Positions 37,753 to 48,000 of a stretch of 64,000 nucleotides of DNA are shown here, piece by piece. The position numbers and the translations under genes were made by a program. This stretch comes from Brienomyrus brachyistius. Taxonomy: Eukaryota > Chordata > Actinopteri > Osteoglossiformes > Mormyridae. The DNA is taken from positions 19,692,863-19,756,862 of the forward strand of contig NC_064542.1 of the NCBI RefSeq assembly GCF_023856365.1. Reading direction: 5' to 3'. Every line of letters begins with the position of its first letter. Position 1 is the first letter of the stretch. Below the pieces are notes generated by a model. The model saw only the letters and a program-made list of their open reading frames with translations, had not been told where the DNA came from and made no database searches.

Positions 37753-38024
37753 ATACGTTCTTTTAAGCTTTTTTCATGCAGATAGTTCTGATATATAAAA
37801 TATTGTACTTCAATCAGGTCACTTAAATGACTGTATGCATACTCTGCAAAACAATTTAAAATGACAATGAAATAGGCCCACAGAAAATAACTCGTGTTGA
37901 AACAGTTCTTTCTAAAAGTACTGAACCTCCCTTAAATTGAAGACAAACTGAATCTGAAAGCTTGCATCCTTCTGGAGAATCACATTTGCCTTTGTCATGT
38001 TAATGATTATATTTGTTTATTTTT

Positions 38025-38060
<36 letters not shown>

Positions 38061-38386
38061 TTATTTTAATTTATGTTTATATGGGTTGTTTCTACCTTTA
38101 TGTGAATAAATTCATTTGGATGTGAAGGCTACGGTTTGGTTTCTCCTTTCATGTTGGGACTGTTTGAGCTAAGCAGTCGTAACACTACCTTTAACACAAT
38201 ACTGGTTAACTGCTTATCAGTACATCACTTCAATTGAGTGTACAACTGCACGCCTTTAAAAGGCCAAACCCAAAACCATTCTTTATTTACATATTTAATA
38301 GACAATGCACTGCCATCAAGTCTAAGTACATAAAATATATGAACATTTTTTTAATACCAGTCACTTAAGCTGTTCCACCCATACCT

Positions 38387-38421
38387 CCATCCATCCATCC
38401 ATCCATCCACCCATCCATCCA
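38387..38421. repeat. (CATC)n microsatellite
   Basis: About eight CATC-like units with one CACC interruption lie near the 3' end of gene B. The paralogous site at gene D (53966-53992) has a shorter uninterrupted run. Confidence 0.85.
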
Positions 38422-38540
38422 GTTTCTGTTAGAAGTGAACCTCCCATACAGTACAGTACGTACTTATATAATGTAGGCTATTCATACAACAGGAAGAAAA
38501 TGCATCAAACTTGTGTTAGACATGAATGTTATTCTCCTTC

Positions 38541-41322
38541 TCAGCCTGTTAACCTCACATCAGAGTACAGACTACAATCTTCCGTCTCTCTCATTTTTCT
38601 TCGACTTTCTCCTTTCTTCTGAGCGAAGTGCAGGGCAGCGTAATTTAACATCTCCGCATCAGGATTCTGTGGAAAATGGGAATCAGGTTCAATAAAAGGA
38701 AGAAATCAGGTCAGGTGTGTACAGTGACAAAGGGTCATAGAATATTCACTGGCTGTTTACCTGACTGTCTGTTTCCTTACGGTCTTTGAGATGCTCCAAC
38801 TCAGACTCACAAGCTATTCATATAAAGAGAAACGAAACATTAAAATGTATGCTTCAATAAAATTGTAATTATTTAATCAAAGTTGTTTTATTGCCCATTT
38901 TAATTATAAATTGTATCAACTGGAAAAAGTCTGAAAAAGCATCAGTTCAGGCTGAAGAAAAGAGAAATTTTTTAAATGAAAGTTTTTTTTAAAATTCGAT
39001 GCTCAAGGATAATAATCTTACTGAATTCATTCTTCTATTAGGTCTACTCAATTCAAACTCCAGTTTACATATTTTTAAATTCCTTTACTTCACTAATCTT
39101 TTTGCAAATACCCCATTCCCAAAAGTGTTTTTGCAATTCTGAATGTCTCCGCAATAAATTAATCACTTATCATTAAGCTTTTCATCGTCACCTTGATATA
39201 CACCAACATAGCCTACCTGCACAATGCTCACAGCATGTCCTCCTATTTCTTGTGCAGGCCAGTGTAAAAATTACAGTCACACACAAAACTAGTGCAGATC
39301 CCATAATTATAGTAACTGTAATGCAAGGTTCTGTAAGAAATTGAAAACATTTATTCCGATTGATTCCGATTGATTCCGATTGATTTCTATAATATACATT
39401 CAACAATTAACAGTAACAGGCATTATATAAAGAATATAACAACCTCCATATTTATGGTAATGGTTTCAGTGTCATTTCATCCAAAGAAATTTCAGCAAAG
39501 GGTTACAATTTATGTGCGTTCCCTGGGATTTGAACCCAAACCTGCAATGTTAGCAGAATAGGCTACTTGTTGAAGGTACAGGAGAACGATAAAGACTTTC
39601 CTTCACTGTTTGACATAAAGGCATTTAAGATATCTTCATTCTACATCTTTTATTATATATTGTTGTTCTCTGTTTCATGTTCAATATTATCATGATCGGC
39701 ACAAAGTAATCTTCTTTCTTCCTTATTTTTATCATTATTCTTCTGGTTATTGTTATTTCCCTTCACTGTAACTTTCGCAGTGTAAGATCACTGGAATATG
39801 CAGTATATGTATTTATATACATTGGGCTATAACGTTACCGTCTTCAATGTGCAAAAATCTGCTATTGTGTCGGATGAGCACAAATGCAAAATTGCAGCTT
39901 GATACTACTGGATATTTTTTATATTCTGTATGTATAATATAAAAAATGGGGAAATATAAAATGATATAGCAATATATATCAGACAATAATGTTTTCATTA
40001 TCTGGACATGGAAATGGGAAAGCTGACCTACATATTTTTGTATAATTTATGCAACATATCAATAATGGAGCAATTACTTTATTTAGCATAAACAAAGATT
40101 TTATTAAAAACTAACCTTGGATGTGAATCTTTGTCCCATTGCCAAACAGCATCTCCCCACACATGGCCACAGCGCAGTAGTAAGTCCCAGCATCAGAGGA
40201 GCTGAGGTTCCCCTTGGGGAGGCTGTAGACGCAGCTCCGTGTAGGAGATCCAGCCTCAGGGCTCTTCTCACACTCATCACTCCTGTTCCTATGGCTGTAA
40301 ATGACTCCTGGAAGGGATTCTCCTGATCCATGTCTGAACCAGTAAACACTGTGTTCTCCTGCACAGCTCCCAGTCTCTATTGTACACTGCAGGCTCACAG
40401 AGTCTCCAGGCTGCACTGTGTCAGACACAGGCTGCTGCTCAACTATCCGATGAATGGGTTGTTTTTCAGCGCCTGTCGAACAGTTGAGAAATGTTAATTA
40501 AATATTTGAAATTAATATCATCAGTATAATCATGTTACAACCTAAGTATATGCAGCTCATATTTTGGAAAAGTGAATTGTTGTTTTATGGAATTAGTAAA
40601 TAACAGTAAGTAACAGCAATTAGTAAATAATTTGAAATTGAGATTTACCCCTTATTCTCAGAAAGGTTCCTGCTCCAAAAAAAATGGCAACAATCTTCCT
40701 TGTTCCACAGTAGTACATCCCTGAATCTGCTGGTTCTGTCTTTAATATTATTAGCTGAATCATTCCCCCATCTTGCTGCACTTCATAGTGTGTGGAGTTG
40801 GAGTTGAATGTGTCTTGTGTGCGAGATGCATGAGATGCTGCTATTAGAAAAGGTCTCTGTCCAAAATTTAGCTTAAACCAAAACACGAAATACGCACTTT
40901 CCTTGGGAAATGAACATTCCAAAGTCACATCGTCTCCAGCTTCAACTGTCATGAAAGGACTAGGCTGAATCACTGTATCACTTGCTAAATCTGAAACAAG
41001 AAAGTACAAATAATAATGCAACTTTTTTCTACTTTGGATTCGAAAGCTTGAAAAATATAGTGACGGTATTTTAATATCAAAACGTCAATTTAGCTTTTCA
41101 GTAATATCCATGTCATATTTTTGTAGACACGCTCATTTTTATGCCCAGTGTAAATTAACATGATCATTTCCAAGTGTGTCAACGTGCACAAAATGAATAT
41201 TTAAAATGATTTACTATTGCAGCATATGGAATATGTGTAGTGAAAGATCGACATTCTCAGTTGCACTTACGCAATTCGCTGAAATGAACCAAAATTATAT
41301 AGAGTCCGATCATCTTGCTCAT
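38541..41322 (-). CDS. nitr: NITR gene B: inhibitory-type receptor (V + I domains, two ITIM-like motifs)
   Basis: Six minus-strand exons: leader 41322-41271 (two in-frame ATGs, at 41322 and 41313; the inner one, MIGLYIILVHFSEL, matches gene D), V 40990-40649, I 40472-40116, membrane 39330-39217, tail 38813-38761 and 38666-38541. From the inner ATG this is 345 codons including the stop. The V exon has LECSFPKESAYFVFWFK and DSGMYYCGTRK before a J-like FFGAGTFL. The I exon has the six-cysteine CAVAMCGEMLFGNGT pattern. The membrane segment is ITVTIIMGSALVLCVTVIFTL, uncharged, followed by CTRNRRTCC. The tail carries LNYAAL and SLYSDV, both ITIM-like. Inhibitory signalling through tyrosine phosphatases is inferred from the family. 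Splice sites are all GT-AG. Confidence 0.87.
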
Positions 41323-41390
41323 CTTGCATGTAGCTGCTGTGTTTTACTGCACACTGACTTGACCTCAGTTTTGTATGTCAGGTGAATGAA

Positions 41391-41430
41391 GGTGTGGCTA
41401 AACTCGAGTTTTTGATTGGTGGAATTAACC
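41391..41430 (-). promoter_or_regulatory. Conserved CCAAT-containing upstream box of NITR gene B
   Basis: On the minus strand this reads ATTCCACCAATCAAAAACTC, then AGTTTAGCCACACC, about 75-110 bp before the start codon. The core is shared with gene D and, with changes, with A and C. Confidence 0.5.
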
Positions 41431-42113
41431 ACACTTGTTATTTCAAAATGATGTTCTGAACTTCTATTTAGTGTCATTAGTGAGGTCATTTCTGGTAGGG
41501 GTGAGAAACGGGTGGAAGCAGCTCCTCCTACAGGCATGTTTCAAGAAAATGCAGGCCTCACGTCAACTAGGAGGCCTGCATTTCTGCAGGATGGAGTACA
41601 GGCCCGGTGTCTAGGGGAAGTTTCCAAAAATATTATTTTTATTGTTAAAAAGCTGAACGGAGATGAATTCATTCCATGTTAATGCCGAAAGTAGTTTAAT
41701 ATCGAACAATAAATGAAATTGACAAAATGTCTGACTTCTAAGATTAACTTAGTGGACAAAGATTCGATTTCCTGACTGTCGCGCATACAGTACAACTGTC
41801 GGCTATTGAGAACCAATCTGTGGTTAAATGGACGCTCGGAAATAGAAGATTGAACACCAGTCTGCGGTGCAGACGTAAGCTCCTCTGACAGGTCAGTCAT
41901 GTTTGGTGTCTTAGTTTGCTTAAGATTATAACGTAGCCCATAGTTTTTTTTTCCTTAGCAACCTCACACTTTGTATTATATGTGTGTGAACTGTGAACTA
42001 TATGTCCATTCTAACTAAACTTACGATGTACAACATAAAACTGACTTCATGTTGGTTGTGCTGCAACTGGTTCTGACATGTTGATTTGTTATTTGCTTCA
42101 CCAATGAGTGGCA

Positions 42114-42420
42114 GGGGCTGCATGGGGGTGCAGTGGTTAGCACTGTTGCCTCACACCTCTGGGACCCGGGTTCGAGTCTCCGCCTAGGGCACATGTGTGT
42201 GGAGTTTGCATGTTCTCCCCATGTCGTCTTGGGGTTTCCCCCCACAGTCCAAAAACATGCTGAGGCTAATTGGAGTTGCTAAATTGCCCATAGGACTGCA
42301 TGTGTGAGTGACTGGTTTGTGAGTGTGCCCTGTGATGGGCAGGCCCCCAATCCTGGGTAGTTCCCTTCCTCATGCCCATTGCTTCCGGGATAGGCTCTGG
42401 ACCCCCCGCGACCCAGAAGG
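42114..42420 (+). mobile_element. tRNA-SINE copy 5, tail truncated
   Basis: The head GGGGGTGCAGTGGTTAGCAC, B box GGTTCGAGTCTCC and body match the family. The copy stops at CGACCCAGAAGG without the GGATGGATGG tail. Confidence 0.8.
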
Positions 42421-42456
42421 TATGGTATTTTTGTTTTTACATAGTGGTATCCCTAC

Positions 42457-42740
42457 AGTCGTGGCCAAACGTTTTGAGAATGACACCAATATTAATTTTC
42501 CCAAAGTCAGTGTTTGTAGATCTTTTTGTAAGATGTTTATATGGTATACTGAAATATAATTACAAGCATTTCGTATGGGCCAAATGCTTTTATTGAGAAT
42601 TACATTAAGTTTATGCAAAGAGTCAATATATCAAGCAGTATTGTTAAAGCTGCATTTCTTGACAATGAAAGTTGAATTTAAATTCTGCACCAGATTTATG
42701 AACTGAATTTGATTTTCAATGTCATTCTCAAGTCTGTTGT
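42457..42740 (+). mobile_element. Tc1-like element end
   Basis: CAGTCGTGGCCAAACGTTTTGAGAATGACACCAATATTAATTTTC is a recognisable Tc1-type terminus. TTCAATGTCATTCTCAA near 42717 mirrors part of it. The interior is too decayed to show transposase. Confidence 0.6.
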
Positions 42741-42829
42741 GAATAATGCACAACCCTGTTACGTACTCAAACTACATTCAGATGTTACAACCCATTTATG
42801 GTAATTTACGGTCGACATTGTAGGTCTAT

Positions 42830-43130
42830 ATTATTATCTCATCAGCATTATTATGTTGTCCAAAAAAGAGCATCATTGTGTTTTTATCATCCATTTGGCC
42901 AAACTCTGTGTCTCTGCGACAGGACAGCAGGCAAAAGTTCAAATAAAGAATGACGTAGAAAATAACGAGTGGGTCAGAGCGCTCGAAAATCTACAAACGA
43001 GATAACGGGCTACTTCAGTTACGAAGGGTTACTTTGAAACGTGTGCTAATTATAAATCAATCTTAAGTATGAGATAACGAACTACTTAGCGTTACGAACC
43101 TTCCTGGAAAGGCACCACAGGTTGTCTGGG
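42830..43130. repeat. Duplicated intergenic segment (partner 53440-53735)
   Basis: Both segments contain CAGCATTATTA, CAAAAAAGAGCATCA, CAGCAGGCAAAAGTTCAAATAAAGAA and an ending like GGAAAG(G/C)CACC. This marks the same ancestral spacer before genes B and D. Confidence 0.7.
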
Positions 43131-43595
43131 TTCCTCAATCAAACCCAATGTCCATGATCGCTGGTTTCCTGAGCTTCTATCAGTTTGACAGGAGGATGAA
43201 AACTTTTTTAATAAGGAAAAAAGGTGGATATCCGGTTGCCTCTAAAGCGCAAAAACTCTGGCTGGAATAAAAATGTACCTTCAAAATAAAAGCACATCTA
43301 CACTTGGCATTCTGAGAAACTAAGAACCTGCTATAACATCATGCCAGGTCTTATGCGTGGAGTTTTATGTTATGGAAGCTGTAAAAATCCATGAAAGCTT
43401 CTGAGCTGGGTTGAGAAACAACACCCTTCCGTAAGAGCATGCACATATGAATATTACATTATTATCCTTCACATGTGTTGCGTTGTCCTTACTCACATTC
43501 CTGTATTTTTGTGCAGGTCTTGTTTTTTGTCACATTCCTGTATTTCCATCAAGTACAGAATCCGAAACATACCCTGGGCTTAGTTTTGTTCCACA
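43131..43595. other. Unassigned spacer DNA
   Basis: No exon or repeat family was recognised. The stretch lies between the duplicated spacer and a worn SINE. Confidence 0.3.
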
Positions 43596-43599
43596 TAGA

Positions 43600-43805
43600 T
43601 CATCTATCCATTTCCTATAGCCAATTATCCTATGCAGCATTGCAGGAACCAATGGGAATAGCTCACACCTTCACAGCCATAGTTAACCTTTTTGGACTTG
43701 GGGGGGGTGGGCAGAGAACCTGTGGAAGCCGATGATGACAATGAGAGACTCTGGTCACTCTGGTGTAAGACAACAGTGCTAACCACTGTGTCAAGATGCC
43801 CCCCC
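43600..43805 (-). mobile_element. tRNA-SINE copy 7, highly diverged
   Basis: TCTATCCATTTCCTATAGCCAATTATCCTATGCAGCATTGCAGG at the tail and ACAACAGTGCTAACCACTGTGTCAAGATGCC at the head match the family only loosely. The internal body is shortened, so this is an old copy. Confidence 0.6.
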
Positions 43806-44552
43806 CTTACTCATATAATTAAAAATACATGAGCACATTCTATACTGGCCTCTGGCTTCCTTTAAAATTAAATATGAAGAAACTTGTACATGAATTTGAT
43901 TTCTATTGTATTCATTTTATTCCATATCCATATTTTAACTATTCAAAATAGTGTTATATTCCAGTGTAGTGAAAGGGGAAGTTGGTCAATTTAGCAGACC
44001 AGTCTTGGACTGGGAGGGGGCAGACTGTTCAGCGGTCAGACTGCCTGGGGAAAAGCTGTTTTTAAGCCTCGCTGTCCTGACTTTGAGGCTGCAGAACCTC
44101 CTACTGTAATGCTGTTTGTGAGGATGCTGTCAGTGGATATAAACATTGTAGTGAAACTTTAGATTTTAATGCTTTTATGCGAATCATAACAGCTATGGGT
44201 CAGATTATTTAATTTCAACACATGAACTTGCCACATCATTGGTTTCTAAGGTCTATGCTGTAGAGGAATTTACACAGAGCTTTAAAATCTACAAGCTCGT
44301 CAAACTTATTAGGTCATCAGACTGTGATGGGGCCGGAGCCTGGTTGGTGCTGTTGAAGGAGCAGCTTTACGTGCTGAGTGAGGCGCTGAGGTCCAGCCGT
44401 CCCTCTGCTCATCTGGCAGATTCCCCTGTTTTTCTGGGTTAGCAGCACAGCCTCAGCGCAGTTACAGCTTACCAAGATAACATTTTAATCAAAAATTATT
44501 CAGTTAATGATAAGAATAAAAAAAAAAAACTACCCCATTATTTAATTTCTTT

Positions 44553-45005
44553 CAGCATTTATTACACTTTTATTTAATATAAAATGTACAGAAGTTGCCT
44601 TTACTGAGCAAAACCTGAGAAACTACTTCTGCAGAACTTTGGCCCGGAAGCATTTTACGAAAGAGTAACATTGACTTAAGACGACGCTGATATACCATTG
44701 TTACCTACAATCTAAAACTGATTTCTCTTCTGAATCTTAAACACACATTTACATACTTTTACATACATTTGAGATTCCTCTTAGCAAAAATAGAAGACCA
44801 ACAATATTATGAAAAATATCTGATGGACAGGAAAAAAAATGCAAATATGAAATACACATTTTACATAGAAACATTTTCTTTCAGGAAACACTGTGACAGT
44901 GAAATGCTATATACATTGTTTTTCTTAATGGAAAATATGAACTAGTAACATTTTACAAACCATTTGCACCAGTTTAATTTGTACTCCAGTATTGTCTCCT
45001 TTAAA
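44553..45005 (-). other. 3' UTR of NITR gene C with poly(A) signal
   Basis: TTTATTACACTTTTATTTAATATAAAATGTAC on the plus strand gives AATAAA on the minus strand near 44558. The UTR matches that of gene E (59899-60475) closely, including GAAGTTGCCTTTACTGAGC. Confidence 0.6.
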
Positions 45006-48000
45006 TCAGGATGAGTTCACCCTGGAGTCTTTCAGGGTGCAGTAGATGAGGGAGAGAGTCAGCAGGACAGAGAGAAGGGCTACCATTCTTATGATGGAGA
45101 GCCAGATCAGGATACTCATGTGCGCAGCATAGGAATCTGATAAGGGAAGAGATCCTGTAGTTAGTGAAGTTCATCAGAAATCAGTATGTGACATTTCCAC
45201 CCATCCATATCATATACAGTATCATGTACTGTATATATATCATGTACAGGGTATTGATGAACCTTTAAGCATATTTTCAAGAAACAACAGCTATGAATAG
45301 ACAGAATGCCAGGATATTTCCAGAAACACACTCAAACAGCAAGCGCATTTCAGAGGCATCCATTGTAACTATGATAGTTTAAAATGAGTTAATTCTGTCC
45401 AGTATTAACAATCGATACACAGTAGGTTGAACAAACTACAGTAAAGATTAAACATTACAGCCAATAAATATGAAAGAATGAAGAACAATCAACACAGAAA
45501 CAAAATGATACCTACATAATGGATGTGACGCCCGCTCCGTCCGCTCCTCGTGTGTGCCACGCCCCCTAATTACCCACGTGTGATTTCCTGATCGTGCCCA
45601 GTCGTGTCTTGTTTCCTGCTGCCTTGTTCCATGTATTTAAGTTCCTGTTTTGTACTAACCCGTTGTCTGTCATTGATGTTACCCAGCGTTTGTCCGTGCC
45701 TGTCCCTAGTAAACTCCCGTTTTGCCCCGTATTCTGCTTGTCTGCCTGTCCTTGCCCGCCTGCACGCACGATCGCCGCTTCGCTCAACCGCGACGTGTGA
45801 CAGAATGACAGACCTACTCAACAAGGCACAGCAGCAGACCGAGAGCCAACGTCTCGGTCTGCTGCAAGAGGTGCACTACTGGCTAAACCAGCCCGACGTA
45901 CAGGAGGATCCCGTCGCGCTGAACTTAGCCACCGACAGCTGCGATCTCCTGCTGGCGATGTCCCCATCGGAGGGCGGGCATCGTCTAGGAGAGGTGCGCT
46001 CCAACCTCAACCAGCTGGTTCAGCGCCTAACAGCGCGGAGGTTGGGGCTGGACGCACGGTGCGTCCCGGAGGTTGTTCCCCAGCCGTCCGTCCTGTCGGA
46101 CGTGGAGCAGCCTCCCGCAGACACCGTGACAAAGAGGAGGAAGAAGAAGAAGAAGCACGCGATCGCCCCTGCAATCGTTTTGGGAGCGTGCGCGCTCATC
46201 CCCGCTTCTCTCCTAACCGGGGAATTGGAGGACTCCCCGGCTGACCTCGACGTCATCACCGCAGCTAAGCTGCCTGCGCTGACAGCTTCCCCAGTCCGGG
46301 GAGAGCACCCAGCCGCCGCTGAGCTGCTACCGCCCCTCGAGCGGTACTACTTCCGGCCGGAGCGGCTGGCCAACAAGGGGGCCCGCGCGGTGCGGGACGC
46401 TATCCCGCGTGTGCCCCGGGCACTTAAAGGGACCACGTCCGTCTTGCCCGCACGGGACCTGCCGGTCCCGCCGCCAGCAGCCCCTGCTCAGCCCGAGCAG
46501 CCGCCTCCTGTGCCTGCAGCCCCTGCTCAGCCCGAGCAGCCGCCTCCTGTGCCTGCAGCCCCTGCTCAGCCCGAGCAGCCGCCTCCTGTGCCTGCAGCCC
46601 CTGCTCAGCCCGAGCAGCCGCCTCCTGTGCCTGCAGCCCCTGCTCAGCCCGAGCAGCCGCCTCCTGTGCCTGCAGCCCCTGCTCAGCCCGAGCAGCCGCC
46701 TCCTGTGCCTGCAGCCCCTGCTCAGCCCGAGCAGCAGCCGCCATTGCCGGCGGACCACGCTCCCGCGCAGCCGCCTGCGCAGCCGCCTTCGCTGCCTGCA
46801 CAGCCCCCTTCGCCTGCTGCAGCTCCAGGGCAGGCGCCCCCACTGCAGCCGCCTGCTGCAGCTCCCGGGCAGGCGCCCCCACTGCAGCCGCCTGCTGCAG
46901 CTCCCGGGCAGGCGCCCCCACTGCAGCCGCCTGCTGCAGCTCCCGGGCAGGCGCCCCCACTGCAGCCGCCTGCTGCAGCTCCCGGGCAGGCGCCCCCACT
47001 GCAGCCAGCTCCTGTTCCTGACCGTGCTCCTGTTCCTGCAGAGGCGCCCCCACTGCAGCCGCCTGCTGCAGCTCCCGGGCAGGCGCCCCCACTGCAGCCA
47101 CCTGCTGCAGCTCCCGGGCAGGCGCCCCCACTGCAGCCAGCTCCTGTTCCTGACCGTGCTCCTGTTCCTGCAGAGGCGCCCCCACTGCAGCCGCCTGCTG
47201 CAGCTCCCGGGCAGGCGCCCCCACTGCAGCCGCCTGCTGCAGCTCCCGGGCAGGCGCCCCCTCTGCAGCCGCCTGCTGCAGCTCCCGGGCAGGCGCCCCC
47301 ACTGCAGCCACTTGCTGCAGCTCCCGGGCAGGCGCCCCCACTGCAGCCAGCTCCTGTTCCTGACCGTGCTCCTGTTCCTGCAGAGGCGCCCCCTCTGCAG
47401 CCGCCTGCTGCAGCTCCCGGGCAGGCGCCCCCACTGCAGCCACCTGCTGCAGCTCCCGGGCAGGCGCCCCCACTGCAGCCAGCTCCTGTTCCTGACCGTG
47501 CTCCTGTTCCTGCAGAGGCGCCCCCTCTGCAGCCGCCTGCTGCAGCTCCCGGGCAGGCGCCCCCCTCTGCAGCCGCCTGCTGCAGCTCCCGGGCAGGCGC
47601 CCCCACTGCAGCCAGCTCCTGTTCCTGACCGCGCTCCTGTTCCTGTCCCGGCGCCCCCTTCGCCTGCTGCAGCTCCCGGGCAGGCGCCCCCACTGCAGCA
47701 GCCTGCAGCTCCCGGGCCGGCGCCCCCACTGCAGCCACCTCCAGTTCCTGACCGCGCTCCAGTTCCTGACCGCGCTCCAGTTCCTGACCGTGCTCCTGTT
47801 CCTGCAGAGGCGCCCCCTCTGCAGCCGCCTGCTGCAGCTCCCGGGCAGGCGCCCCCACTGCAGCCACCTGCTGCAGCTCCCGGGCAGGCGCCCCCACTGC
47901 AGCCAGCTCCTGTCCCTGGCCCCGCTCCTGTCCCTGGCCCCGCTCCTGTCCCTGGCCCCGCTCCTGTCCCTGGCCCCGCTCCTGTCCCTGGCCCCGCTCC

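Larger units (their letters stand above)
38380..41480 (-). repeat. Duplicated block: NITR gene B with flanks (partner 53950-56930, gene D)
   Basis: All six exons, the introns and flanks align between genes B and D, including the CATCC microsatellite beyond the 3' end and the CCAAT-containing upstream box. Exon lengths are identical in the two genes. Confidence 0.9.

Noticed and set aside
46480..46740. Regular repeats considered as a CRISPR array
   Set aside because: The repeats are contiguous 39-bp coding units without unique spacers, in a vertebrate retroelement.
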